Under the pieces are notes generated by a model, which was not told the origin of the DNA, did not search any database, and was given only the letters and a program-made list of their open reading frames with translations. Of a stretch of DNA of 64,000 nt, positions 43,950 to 55,662 are shown one piece after another. The stretch is from Drosophila persimilis (taxonomy: Eukaryota; Arthropoda; Insecta; Diptera; Drosophilidae), in assembly GCF_003286085.1 (NCBI RefSeq), contig NW_020825294.1, positions 12,856,501 to 12,920,500 on the forward strand, given 5' to 3'. Every line of letters starts with the position of its first letter. The first letter of the stretch is position 1. The translations under genes and the position numbers were made by a program.

Positions 43950-44505
43950 ACCCAGTTTTTCAAACAGCATTGAGCTAAGTGTATGCCTGAGCCACTTGAT
44001 TGATTTTGTTTAGCAATATGTATACATAAACTATCCTGTAATTGTTATTTCCTCGATTGGCGTGTTTACTTTTTGGGGTCACCACAAAAACAACCTATCA
44101 ACTTGCGCACCGCAAAGTATACAGACCTAACAAGTGTTCCTCTAGCTCGTGTATCCTGCGATATGCAAAGGAATGGACTAGACTAAATGTGCACAATTTC
44201 TTTACCCTAGAAGAGGGTATTTCTACATTGGTAGGAAGTTTCCACCGCACAGAACGCATCTCAACTCCGACTCCATATGTAAAGTACAATCGTCCAAAAA
44301 ACAGAACTGTTTTGTTTATATAGATCATAGAAGCAAACTTTCACTTTTGTATAAGCCTGTGTGTGGTTTTACTTAACTCAGTAGGAGTTTGTCCCTATTC
44401 GGATCACTTTATTGGTGATAAAAAACTTCTGCATCCAGAGCTAGCTTCTTTACGGGAGGTTTGTCTCTTAAATACATCTGCACGAATTGTATCTCCATTA
44501 ACGAC
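43950..44505. other. Gpa2 3' region up to the retroelement target site
   Basis: No gene is seen. It ends at the AGAT target duplication (44506-44509) of the LTR element that follows. Confidence 0.5.
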
Positions 44506-44509
44506 AGAT

Positions 44510-44607
44510 TGTAGCGAACCCATGCATGTACATACATATGTAATACTCTGTTATATATATAAACTCATACATAAGCGCGTATATAAACGCAGTGACATAA
44601 ACAACTA
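44510..44607 (+). repeat. Truncated 5' LTR
   Basis: 98 bp matching the first 98 bp of the 3' LTR at 54936, including TAATACTCTGTTATATATAT and the TATATAAAC promoter-like words. Mini-me sequence replaces the rest of the LTR, primer-binding site and leader. Confidence 0.85.
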
Positions 44608-45390
44608 TTGCAAATTGATTTCTTGCTTTTGGCTACAAAAATGATCCGAGGGGGTGGGGCGAAATTCTGAGATATACGTTGTATAGTGAGATCTAACAGA
44701 AGTGCGGATGCTTAATTTGGTTACTCTAGCGTTAATAGTCTCTGAGATTTGTGGATGCCCCAGATTTTCGTCCTTTGCGGGGGCGGAAGGGGGTGTGGCG
44801 AAATTTGGACACGAAACGGTCAAGGTCCGATATCACAGGAGTGTGGATACCAAATTTGGTTGCTCTGGCTCTTATAGGTTCTGAGATCCTTGAACTCATA
44901 TTTTGCAATTGGCAAAACCGACCATGAAACCTGTGTGTAAGAGAGAGACAGAGCGAGAAAGAATGAAATTTTTTTCTTGATTCTGGCTATAATAATTATA
45001 CAATCAGGTTGAGATTTTACACTCTAGAAGATATGGTCATCCTCTAAGATTCTGCATTTTTGGTTTTATCGTATCTTTAAAAATGTGGATGCCACAGATT
45101 TTCGTCCTTTGTGGGGGCGGAAGTGGGCGGTTCGAAGTTTTGAAATATTTTTGTAGCAGTGACATATCACAGAAGTCTGGATCCAAAACATCGTTGCTCT
45201 TATAGTCTTTGAGCACTAGGCGCTGAAGGGGACGGACAGACAGACAGGGCTCAAGCGACTCGGCTATTGATGCTGATCAAGAATATATATACTTTATGGG
45301 GTCGGAAACGATTCCTTCTGGACGTTACACACATCAACTTTTAGCACAAATCTAATATACCCCAATACTCATTTTAAGTATCGGGTATAA
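44608..45390 (+). mobile_element. mini-me-type element, 5'-truncated
   Basis: Begins abruptly at CAAATTGATTT (inside the family consensus), lacks about 150 bp further in, and ends with the normal TATCGGGTATAA at 45390. It has a short GACA microsatellite (45233-45248). The fusion to LTR sequence at 44607/44608 suggests a deletion that removed both the rest of the LTR and the 5' end of this copy. Confidence 0.8.
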
Positions 45391-45493
45391 AAACAAAAAA
45401 CAAAACAATAAAACTAAGGCACTGGACAAAAAAAAAGAAAAAAGGAGGATTTAAATACTGAGTGAGTAGAGGATGAGTGGGTTCAAAAATAAA

Positions 45494-46599
45494 CGAGGGG
45501 GAACGTTGTGAGTTGCTGCGGACACCGCAACTCTACAGTTATACCCGATACTAAGTCAGTATGGCTCTCCTCCGGCAGACGCCGCTAATATTAAGCGACA
45601 CGACAAAGAATGCGTGCGAGAGAGACAGAAAATCAGTCTGAGCGTGATGTCACGCGCTGCGTAGCCAATGCAAATTGATTTGTTCCTTTTGGCGACAAAA
45701 ATTATCTGATCTGATCCAAATTCAGCAACCGGATAGATATAGTCATTCTCTATGATTCTGCGTTTTTAGTTTTCTCGAATCTGCAATATTGTGGATGCAA
45801 CAGATTTTCGTCCTTTGTGGGGGCGGATGGAGGTGGGGCGAAATTCTGAGATATACGTTTTATAGTGAGATCTTAAAGGAGTGTGTGTACCAAATTTGGT
45901 TACTCTAGCCTTAATAGTCTCTGAGATTTGTGGTTGCTTCAGATTTTCGTCCTTTGCGGGGGCGGAAGGGGGTGTGGCGAAATTTTGACACAAAACGATC
46001 AAGGTCCGATATCACAGGAGTGTGGATACCAAATTTGGTTGCTCTAGCTCTTATGGGTTCTGAGATCCTTGAACTCATATTTTGCAATTGGCAAAACCGA
46101 CCATGAAACCTGTGTGTTAGAGTGAGACAGAGCGAGAAAGAGTGAAATTGTTTTCGTGATTCTGGCTGTAATAATTATACGATCTGGTTCAGATTTTGCA
46201 CTCTAGAAGATATAGTCAGATTCTACGATTCTTCGGTTTTAGTTTTCTCGTATCGTCGAAATTGTGGATGCCACAGATTTTCGCCCTTTGTGGGGGCGGA
46301 AGTGGGCGGGGCAAAGTTTTGAAATATTTTTGGAGCAGTGACATATCACAGAAGTCTGGATCCAAAACATCGTTGCTCTAGCTCTTATAGTCTTTGAGCA
46401 TTAGGCGCTGAAGGGGGCGGACAGACGGACAGACGGACGGACGGACAGACAGACATGGCTCAATCGACTCGGCTATTGATGCTGATCAAGAATATATATA
46501 CTTTATGGGGTCGGAAACGATTCCTTCTGGACGTTACACACATACACTTTTACCACAAATCTAATATACCCCAATACTCATTTTGAGTATCGGGTATAA
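45494..46599 (+). mobile_element. mini-me/DINE-1-type element, full long form
   Basis: Complete copy of 1106 bp from CGAGGGGGAACG to TATCGGGTATAA with the subterminal inverted pair, three GGGGGCGGA modules and a GACG/GACA microsatellite (46418-46454). It lies between two stretches likely to belong to the retroelement leader or gag. Confidence 0.83.
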
Positions 46600-46600
46600 A

Positions 46601-46850
46601 AACGCAGTCGAATAAAAGTAAGACAAAGAAGAGAAAAAGCCCAACTTTTAAAATTACTAGCCACCAACGAACCACCACGTTGGGAGACGGCCAGCGAGAT
46701 ATATAACAAAATAGATCATATAGAGTCTTGGCAACAAGACCAAAAACGACAGAAAAAAAGCTCCCCCTCTCACTCAAGTATCAAATCAATATTCGACAAA
46801 ACTAAAACATCTCCTCCACCCAAAAAAGAACTACCAAAAATGTAAAAAGA
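46601..46850 (+). pseudogene. Probable gag 5' fragment of the LTR element
   Basis: One frame is open for about 80 codons and ends at a stop near 46845; it includes LLKLLATNEPPRWETASEIY and PPPKKELPKM. Position between the 5' LTR and the gag remainder at 49551, and A-rich codon use like pol, suggest it is the interior start of gag. Family similarity is not otherwise shown. Confidence 0.4.
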
Positions 46851-47110
46851 AGTGCCCGGCTGATTACGGAGGCCCGCTCTACTACGTCGGCTGCTTTGGA
46901 ACGTGCCAAAGCCCTGAAAAAACCGACAGCGCTGCAAAGACCGCCCAACATAGGGCCTGTGCGATGACCAGCACCGGACCCGCCCAGAGCGCCAAGCTGG
47001 GCCAGGAATAAAGTGCGAGAGGCATAGCACCGCCTCTTGCGCCAGCGCAGGAATAAAGTGCGAGTGGCATACCTTAGTAAAATGGCTATATGTGCAAAAC
47101 TTATTTTCAA
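46851..47110. repeat. GC-rich stretch with a 45-bp-period direct repeat
   Basis: Base composition changes abruptly to GC-rich. CAGGAATAAAGTGCGAG followed by GGCATA occurs at 47003 and 47048. An open stretch (TEARSTTSAALERAKALKKP) precedes it. Origin unknown; it differs in composition from the flanking retroelement sequence. Confidence 0.4.
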
Positions 47111-47421
47111 TTTTTCTTAAAAAGTAATAGATGCTTGTTGGGTTTGACTATGCAGTTCTTATCTCTTATTGTTGTGCTCAGTTATGACAAATTTTCGTCT
47201 TCTTTGAACTCCATTTGTGGTACCATTAGCTTAGATAAGAGATCAAGCTCGCGCTCTACGTAGAAAATAGATATATGTGCAATCATGTCTATTCATGTTT
47301 TGAGAGTCGCAGTGTTAGCATCTTTTCAGTAAAAGTGACAAGCTGATTGATTCTGTACGTAAGCACTCATTATTGCTTCAAAGCAATACAAATTTATAAA
47401 AAAAATTCCATTTTAGTTAAA

Positions 47422-48417
47422 AATGCCACATGGTAAATAATTTTCTGAGGAAGAACAGGGAAGGATCAAGAGAATGAAATTAGCCGGCATAAAAACTGGT
47501 CGAATAGCTTCGCTAATGTATCGACATCAAAATACTATTTCAAAAGTGTTCATAGATCCAGACGGTTACCGCATAAATCGTCGACTTGGCCCAGTATCAA
47601 CCATAATATAATTGACAAAACGGCACTTGGGGCAGTTTGCAACTGAAGACCTAATGAGCTGCAACAAAATCGAGGCAGAACTCGGGTTAACAATCCCCAG
47701 GCAACGTGTGAGCCAAATTTTGAACGAAAATTTTAACCTGACATATCAAAAGAAAGTGGGCAAACTCCTCTAAACTAAACGTCATAATGATGCGCGCATG
47801 TCATTTTTGAAAAACACAAGTTCTGGGACCCCGAATTAGAAAATTTCATTTTTAGTGATGAAAAAAAAATTAGTTTACACGGTTCAGATGTCCATCATAA
47901 ATATTGGAGAGACCCGCGTCATCCACGGGCAACTTGCTACAAGCCAAACCATGGTGATGGATCGCTAATGATATGGGCTGCCTTTAGTGCTAAAGGGAGG
48001 TCTCCAATATGTTTAATATCCGGCCGGATGAATGCTCAAGCATAGATAGAATTGATAGATAGTGAACCTTTTTCATTTGCTGAGCATTTCCATGGTGATC
48101 AATAGACATTTCAGCAGGATAATGCGCCAATTCATGTTTCCCGGGCCTCAATGGACTATTTTGAGACCCACAATAAACTGCTGATTAAGTGGGCTTCAAT
48201 GAGTCCGGACTTAAATCCAATTGAGGATCTGTGGGGAATCCTTGCAGACAAAGTCTATGCCTGTACAAGGCAGAACGATACATTGAAGCAATTAAAACAA
48301 GCGATAGTTGCAAAATGAAACAGGATAGAAATAACAACACTAAAAAACTTTCCGAACTCAATGCACAGTGGGCTGCAAAAGCTTCAGGAGCATAAGTTTA
48401 ACTCCATTAATTATTAA
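47422..48417 (+). pseudogene. Tc1-like (DD34E) transposase, dead copy
   Basis: About 332 codons end to end, close to a full Tc1 transposase. A helix-turn-helix region (FSEEEQGRIKRMKLAG, then IASLMYRHQNTIS) and a catalytic triad are visible: the first Asp in FSDEKK, the second in QQDNAPIHVS, and Glu in SPDLNPIEDLWG, with 34 residues between the last two. It is inactivated by several in-frame stops (for example the sixth codon, near 47607, near 47772, near 48043 and near 48317) and probable frame shifts. Terminal inverted repeats were not found by eye in 47110-47420 or 48418-48599. It lies between two mini-me copies inside the LTR element. Confidence 0.85.
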
Positions 48418-48599
48418 AAGAGTACATATTCCCATAAACTTGTTCCTTGGAAATTTTTTTCATACAAAATATTTTTTGCTGTTATACCCATTTTCTATGT
48501 GAAAAATTTACAATTATTTTTTTTTGTTATTAAAAAAATTGATATTGAATTTCTTTATGCCTTTTTGTTTTGTACTTATTAACAGCTACCCAAATAAAA

Positions 48600-49550
48600 C
48601 GAGGGGGAACGTTGTGAGTTGCTTCGGAGACCGCAACTCTACGGTTATACCCGATACTAAGTCAGTATGGCTCTCCTCCAGCAGGCGGCGTCTAATATTA
48701 AACGACACGACAAAGAGTGCGTGCGAGAGAGACAGAAAATCAGTCTGAGCGTGACGTCACGCGCTGCGTAGCCACTGCAAATTGATTTGTTCCTTTTGGC
48801 TACAAAAATGATCTGATCTGATCCAGATTCAGCAATCTGATAGATATGGTCATTATCTATGATTCTGCGTTTTTAGTTTTCTCAAATCTGCAATATTGTG
48901 GATGCAACAGATTTTCGTCCTTTGTGGGGGCGGAAGGGGGTGGGGCGAAATTTCGAGATATACGTTTTATAGTGACATCTAACAGGAGTGCGGATACTAA
49001 ATTTGGTTACTCTAGCTTTAATAGTCTCTGAGATTTGTGAATATCCCCAGATTTGCATCCTTTGCGGGGGCGGAAGGGGGTGTGGCGAAATTTTGAAACA
49101 AACTCGTCTCGGTCCGATATATTAGGAGTGTGGATACCAAATTTGGTTGATCTAGCTTTTATAGTCTCTGAGATCTAGGCGCTAATGTTTTACTCTAAGC
49201 AAAGCCGCCTATGCTACGTGTGTGTTAGAGAGAGACAGGGCGAGAAAAAATGAAATTGTTTTCTTGATGCTGGCTATAATAATAATACGATCCAATTCAG
49301 ATTCCGCAGTCTAAAAGATATGGTCATTCTCTACGATTCTGCGTTTTTGGTTTTCTCGTATCTTTAAAATTGTGGATGCCACAGATTTTCGCTTTTTGTG
49401 GGGGCGGAAGTGGGCGGGGCAAAGTTTTGAAATATTTTTGGAGCAGTGACATATCACAGAAGTCTGGATCCAAAACATCGTTGCTCTAGCTCTTATAGTC
49501 TTTGAGCATTAGGCGCTGAAGGGGACGGACAGACGGACAGACGGACAGAC
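48600..49550 (+). mobile_element. mini-me-type element, 3'-truncated at its microsatellite
   Basis: Starts at the normal CGAGGGGGAACG end and is nearly identical to the copy at 17511-18617 (for example the GATTTGCATCC and GATGCTGGCTATAATAATAATACG variants). It stops inside the GACG/GACA run at about 49550, where gag sequence resumes directly. Confidence 0.83.
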
Positions 49551-50270
49551 CTGACAAAAGGCTCATATGAAGCCATAGCAATAGAGGTAATAAAGTCTAA
49601 AATAATTGGCTCAACTCTCTATAAAGTTCAAAACGAGACAACGATTAGTGCAGTAATAAAGAAATTGCAAGACACAATTGTCGGTGAAACATCCGACGTT
49701 GTAAAAGCAAAAATGGCAAATGTCTATCAAAAAGGCAAAACAGCCACTAAATTTACCAATAAAATCGACAGTTTACGAAAGTTACTCGAATATTCGTATA
49801 TCGATGAGGGATTGCCACCAGAGCATGCTGATAATTTCAGCATTAAGGAAGCAATTGGCATCATGACCAAAAATTGTGAGCATTGCAAGTTGAAAACAAT
49901 ACTAGAGGCAGGTACATTCAGAACCATGAATGAAGCCGTCTCTAAGTACATATATACATTGCAGCACTGAGATGACGGGAAATGCAAGTTCCATTTTGTA
50001 CTCCCAAAGAGGCAATTATAATAGAGGCTATTATCACGGTAGAGGCAATGGTCGTGGTAATTATAATAATAGAAACAATTATTACCGAAATAATAGCCAG
50101 AATAACTACAACAACTACGGAAGGGGACGTGGAACTTATAGAGGAAATAACCGTCAAAACGGTAGTACCTATAACAGTAACAACAATAAACAGACCAACA
50201 ATGTCCGACAGGTTCAAACCATGCCGGAAAACTGGGAGGCACCCTTGAGAAAACAACAACAGTCATAACA
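49551..50270 (+). pseudogene. gag remnant of the LTR element
   Basis: A structural-protein gene fragment. One frame runs from 49551 to about 49969, including HCKLKTILEAGTFRTMNEAV, then a frame break leads into an Arg/Gly/Asn/Tyr-rich tail (50000-50266; repeats such as GRGNYNN and YGRGRGTYRG) typical of basic nucleic-acid-binding gag C-termini in this group. No CCHC finger is visible. Confidence 0.75.
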
Positions 50271-53200
50271 GCGGTTCACACTATAAATCTCAATTTCAAT
50301 CTATTTGTTTCATTACAAAATGAAAAAACACGCAAAACACACATATTATTAGTTGATACTGGTGCAGACATTTCTTTACTAAAAGAAAGTTCAGACACAT
50401 TTCGTAACCTAAATTACAACAATATCACAAAAATATCAGGCATTGGTGAAGGCACCACCAATTCTAAAGGATTAGCATTCATAGAACTTCTTTCAGGAAA
50501 ATATGCTGTTCCCCATAGTTTTCATATAGTAGATTCAGACTTTCCCATACCATGTGATGGAATAATAGGTATAGACTTCATGAAAAAATTGAATTGCCAA
50601 ATAGACTTAAAACATGAAAATGATTGGCTCATACTGAGACCAAATAATCTTCGTTTCCCCATCAACATTCCAATTCAACACACTCTACATAACAACTTAA
50701 CAATTTTACCAGTCCGCTCCGAAGTTTTCCGAAAGATTGCTATAAATACAGCAACCAAATACATAGTCATACCAAACCAAGAGATCCAAAATGGAGTATA
50801 CATAGAGAGTTTCCTATTTCAGATTCTCGAAACACCTTCGTCCGAATCCTAAATACAACAAACAAAAATGCAATTATTAAACTAGATGCCATCCAATTCG
50901 AGTCATTAGATGATTACGACATAGTAAATAAAAATTTTCTCCCACAGTTCAAAACCATTCTCACAGAACTATGCACCAAATACAGTGACATATTCGGAAC
51001 AGAAACCGAATCGATATCAACTAATAATTTTTATAAACAAAAGATAAAAGTGAAAGATGATGAACCGGTATATATTAAAAATTATAGAATTCCCCACAGT
51101 CAAAAAGAGGAAGCAATAAAACAAGTGGACAAACTAATAAAAGACAAAATAGTAGAACCCTCAGTCTCAGAATATAACAGTCCATTATTAATCGTACCGA
51201 AAAAATCATTACTAAATTCAGATAGTAAAAGATGGCGCCTAGTGATTGACTACCGCCAAATAAACAAAAAAGTGTTATCAGACAAATTCCCACTGCCCAG
51301 AATAGATGATATTCTTGATCAATTAGGTAGAGCCAAATACTTTTCATGTCTAGATCTGATGTCAGGCTTTCATCAAATAGAGCTTGAAGAAAGTTCAAGA
51401 AATATAACGTCCTTTTCAACGAGCAATGGCTCCCATCGCTTCACGCGATTACCATACGGTTTAAAAATAGCGCCCAATTCTTTTCAAAGAATGATGACAA
51501 TTGCATTTTCAGGTGTCGAACCTTCTCAGGCATTCTGACAAAGGTATTTTACTAGACGACAAGAAATATGACGTCATAGAGAAATACCCAGTCCCAACGG
51601 ACGCAGATAGCGCTAGACGATTCGTTGCATTCTGCAATTATTATAGACGTTTTATTAAAAAATTTTCCGATCATTCATGCCACATAACAAGATTATGTAA
51701 AAACGAGGGGGAACGTTGTGAGTTGCTGCGGACACCGCAACTCTACGGTTATACCCGATACTTAGTCAGTATGGCTCTCCGCCGCCAGAGGGCGCTAATA
51801 TTAAGCGACACGACAAAGAGTGCGTGCGAGAGAGACAGAAAATCAGTCTGAGCGTGACGTCGGGCGCTGCGTAGCCACTGCAAATTGATTTGTTCCTTTT
51901 GGCTATAAAAATGATCTGATCTGATCCAGATTCAGCAATCTAATAGATATGGTTATTATCTATGATTCTGCGTTTTTAGTTTTCTCAAATCTGCAATATT
52001 GTGGATGCAACAGATTTTCGTCCTTTGTGGGGGCGGATGGGGGTGGGGCGAAATTCTGAGATATACGTTTTATAGTGACATCTTAAAGGAGTGTGTGCAC
52101 CAAATTTGGTTACTCTAGCCTTAATAGTCTCTGAGATTTGTGGTTGCCTCAGATTTTCGTCCTTTGCGGGGGCGGAAGGGGGTGTGGCGAAATTTGGACA
52201 GGAAACGGTCAAGGTCCGATATCACAGGAGTGTGGATACCAAATTTGGTTGCTCTGGCTTTTATAGGTTCTGAGATCCTTGAACTCATATTTTGCAATTG
52301 GCAAAACCGACCATGAAACCTGTGTGTTAGAGTGAGACAGAGCGAGAAAGAGTGAAATTGTTTTCGTGATTCTGGCTGTAATAATTATACGATCTGGTTC
52401 AGATGCACTCTAGAAGATATAGTCATCTTCTACGATTCTGCGTTTTTAGTTTTCTCGTATCGTCGAAATTGTGGATGCCACAGATTTTCGCCCTTTGTGG
52501 GGGCGGAAGTGGGCGGGGCAAAGTTTTGAAATATTTTTGTAGCAGTGACATATCACAGAAGTCTGGATCCAAAACATCGTTGCTCTAGCTCTTATAGTCT
52601 TTGAGCATTAGGCGCTGAAGGGGACGGACAGACGGACAGACGGACGGACGGACAGACAGACAGGGCTCAATCGACTCGGCTATTGATGCTGATCAAGAAT
52701 ATATATACTTTATAGGGTCGGAAACGATTCCTTCTGGACGTTACACACATCCACTTTTACCACAAATCTAATATACCCCAATACTCATTTTGAGTATCGG
52801 GTATAATAATGTTAGCTTCGAATGGACAGATAAATGCCAGAAAGCATTCGAATATTTAAAAATACAATTGATGAAGCCAACCTTATTGCAATATCCAGAT
52901 TTTAACAAAGAATTTTATATAACAACGGATGCAAGTAAACAAGCATGTGGAGCTGTTCCGACACAAAACTATAACGGAACCCAGCTACCAGTAGCGTATG
53001 CATCAAGATCTTTTAAGAAAGGCGAAAGTAATAAAAACACAACAGAACAAGAATTAGCGGCAATACATTGGGCAATAAATCATTTTCGACCATACATTTA
53101 TGGCAAACACTTCACTGTCAAAACTGACCACAGGCCACTTACATATTTATTTTCAATGGTTAACCCCAGATCTAAACTAACACGTATGAGACTAGATCCA

Positions 53201-54741
53201 GAGGAATATGATTTCACTGTGGAGTATCTCAAGGGAAAGGACAATCATATAGCAGATGCGTTATCAAGAATAACCATTACAGACCTAAAAAATATTCAGA
53301 CAACCAACAAAGTAATGAAAGTCACTACAAGAAATCAAAGTAGACAAAAATCCTGCGCAGGTCCAAACAAAGAATTGCAAAAGCATTCGATCTCTTCAAA
53401 GCCCAATATATGTATACAACGTCATACAAAATGATGATGTTAAAAAAGTAGTGACCTTACATTTAACTTCGACTAAATGTTTCCTCAAGCATGGAAAGAA
53501 GATAATTGAACATTCGACTTAGGTCAATTCTTCCAAAGGCTTGAAAAAGAAGCCGGTATAAATAAAATCAGCCAACTTAAAATGGCAACGAGCGAAGAAA
53601 TCTTTGAGAACATTTCAATAGATTCTTTTAAAAATAAGGGCAATAAAATACTAAAGAATTTAAGAGTAGCGCTACTCAAGCCGGTGACCACAATAAAAGA
53701 AAATAAAGAAAAAGAAGAGATATTGTCTACATTCCATGACGATCTAATACAAGGAGGTCATACAGGTATAGCTAAAACATTAGCAAAGATAAGAAGGCAT
53801 TATTTTTGGAAAAACATGACACGTCAAATAACAAATTATGTGAGAAAGTGTCCAAAATGCCAAATGTCCAAAACGACTAAACATACCAAGACCCCAATGA
53901 CTATAACACAAACACCAAACATGGCTTTTGATAGAGTAATTGAGGATACGATCGGTCCACTTCCTAAATCAGAACAAGGAAATGAATATGCAGTCATCTT
54001 AATCTGTGACCTAACAAAATACCTTGCTGCCATACCAATACAGAACAAAAGTGCAAAAACAGTAGCTAAAGCTATATTTGAAGATTTCATTCTAAAGTAC
54101 AGTCCAATGAAGACGTTCATTACGGACATGGGAACAGAATATAAAAATTCAATAATTGAAAATTTATGTAAATACTTAAATATTCAAAACATAACATCGA
54201 CTGCACATCATCACCAAACCGTAGGAACCGTGGAGCGAAGCCACAGAACATTCAATGAGTTCATACGCTCATACATCTCAACCGATAAAACAGATTGGGA
54301 TGTATGACTACAATACTTCGTATATTGTTTTAGCACGACACCCTCTATGGCACATGATTATTGTCCATATGAGTTAATTTTCGATAAGACTTCAAACTTG
54401 CCAACACATTTTAATAGTATAGATAGAATAGACCCCCTATACAATATAGATGATTACGCTAAGGAATCAAAATTTAGGTTAGAACAAGTCTATAAAAGAG
54501 CCAGATTAATGTTAGAATCAAATAAACAAAAACTAAAAATGACAATCAAGCCTTCAATTTCAAGTTAAAAACAGGAGATCAGGTTTTATTAAAAAATGAA
54601 ACAGGTCATAAGTTAGATTTCAAATACACCGGACCGTATACAGTAGACGGTATAGGAGATAATGATAACATTACAATATCAGATATAAAAGATAAAAAAC
54701 AAAAAGTACATAAGGATAGATTACAACTTTTTATTACATAA
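50270..54741 (+). pseudogene. pol remnant (protease, RT, RNase H, integrase)
   Basis: Domains run in Ty3/gypsy order: protease (LLVDTGADISLL, about 50350), reverse transcriptase (VIDYRQIN; LDLMSGFHQIEL), RNase H (ITTDASKQACGAV; TDHRPLTYLF) and integrase (HTGIAKT...KCPKCQMSK zinc region; FITDMGTEYK; VERSHRTFNEF). Breaks seen: a frame shift near 50815, a deletion at 51535-51541 that removes the RT catalytic box, a mini-me insertion at 51704-52806, frame damage around 53435-53580, a stop at 54305 and a frame shift near 54555. It cannot encode a working enzyme. Confidence 0.88.
51704..52806 (+). mobile_element. mini-me/DINE-1-type element inside pol
   Basis: Complete 1103-bp copy with both ends, subterminal inverted repeats, three internal modules and a microsatellite (52624-52661). 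The flanking pol codons join in frame across the insertion with no base gained or lost and no target duplication: the host ends in A at 51703 and resumes at T at 52807. This gives a clean empty-site reconstruction and defines the element ends. Confidence 0.92.
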
Positions 54742-54935
54742 TCATTTTACTTTATTGTATGGCCATACACAAATGGTTAATCGGATATTAATTAATTAAT
54801 AAATAAATAAATAAAAAATAAAAAAAATATATACATATATATATACTTATATACACATATACAAGCATACATTTTATCAAACTTTTTTTGCTATAAATAA
54901 CTTCATATATTACGTTATTTTTTTAAAAAGGGAGG

Positions 54936-55383
54936 TGTAGCGAACCCCGCATGTACATATGTAATACTCTGTTATATATATAAACTCTTATATATGCGCG
55001 TATATAAACACAGTGACATAAACAACTATTGTTTATGTTACACATTCCATCTGAACAGCAACATGATCTGCCTCTTGAGCGCGGATCAGCTAGCTGCCCA
55101 AACTGCTGATCAATCTTTTCCCTAAAACACAGGCAGAACCCCAACGCACTCATACTGAGGCTAAGGGTCTCTTTCAATAATCCACTTAATGCTGATCATG
55201 CATTAATATAGACTCAGGTACTCAGTGGTACTCTCTTCATAAGATGCATGGGAGAACTCCCGCTCTCCGATAAACATAAGAACAATTGTACCCTTGGCTA
55301 AGACTCAAAAATATTCCAATAAACATTCACTTATCAGAACTCAAATACAACGGACCTTCTTCTATCAAATAAAACTCTTTACA
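54936..55383 (+). repeat. Complete 3' LTR
   Basis: 448 bp from TGTAGCGAACCC to TTTACA. It is preceded by the polypurine tract AAAAAGGGAGG (54925-54935) and followed by the AGAT target duplication. It contains TATATAAAC promoter-like words near 55005. Confidence 0.85.
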
Positions 55384-55662
55384 AGATATTTGGGTATTTA
55401 AAGTAATATTTAAGTATTTTAATGGCAGCACAGAGTATTAAATTCTCTTCAAAATTTAGTACGAAAGACGATAGCTGCAAAGGCACTTTTTAAATTCATT
55501 TATATACAGTTTGTAGTGTAAATATAGTAGAGTATATCGTTTATATTGAAAATTTCCGTTATTTTAGCTGTGAAAAGTTGTGCCTTGCCAGCCTTGCCAA
55601 GACAAGGATTTAGATCTTTCTCCAAAAGTGTTATAACTTGCCGAAATATGTATGCATAGACA

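Larger units (their letters stand above)
44506..55387 (+). mobile_element. Gypsy-type LTR retrotransposon with nested insertions
   Basis: A single degenerate Ty3/gypsy element explains this interval. The 4-bp duplication AGAT flanks it (44506-44509 and 55384-55387). The 5' LTR starts TGTAGCGAACCC at 44510 and is cut after about 98 bp; the complete 3' LTR is 54936-55383 and ends TTTACA. Between them lie gag and pol remnants in the proper order, interrupted by three mini-me elements or fragments and a Tc1-like transposon. The LTR stubs differ by about five substitutions and two small indels over roughly 95 bp, so the insertion is not recent. No envelope-like frame is seen between integrase and the 3' LTR. 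Confidence 0.85.

Noticed and set aside
49727..50266. Long minus-strand frame rich in Tyr, Ser and Cys
   Set aside because: It is the mirror of the Arg/Gly/Asn-rich gag tail on the plus strand, and the low-complexity codons keep the opposite frame open.
54775..54895. AT-rich run near the end of pol considered as an envelope remnant or satellite
   Set aside because: Too short and simple to be coding; it is leader-like sequence before the polypurine tract.
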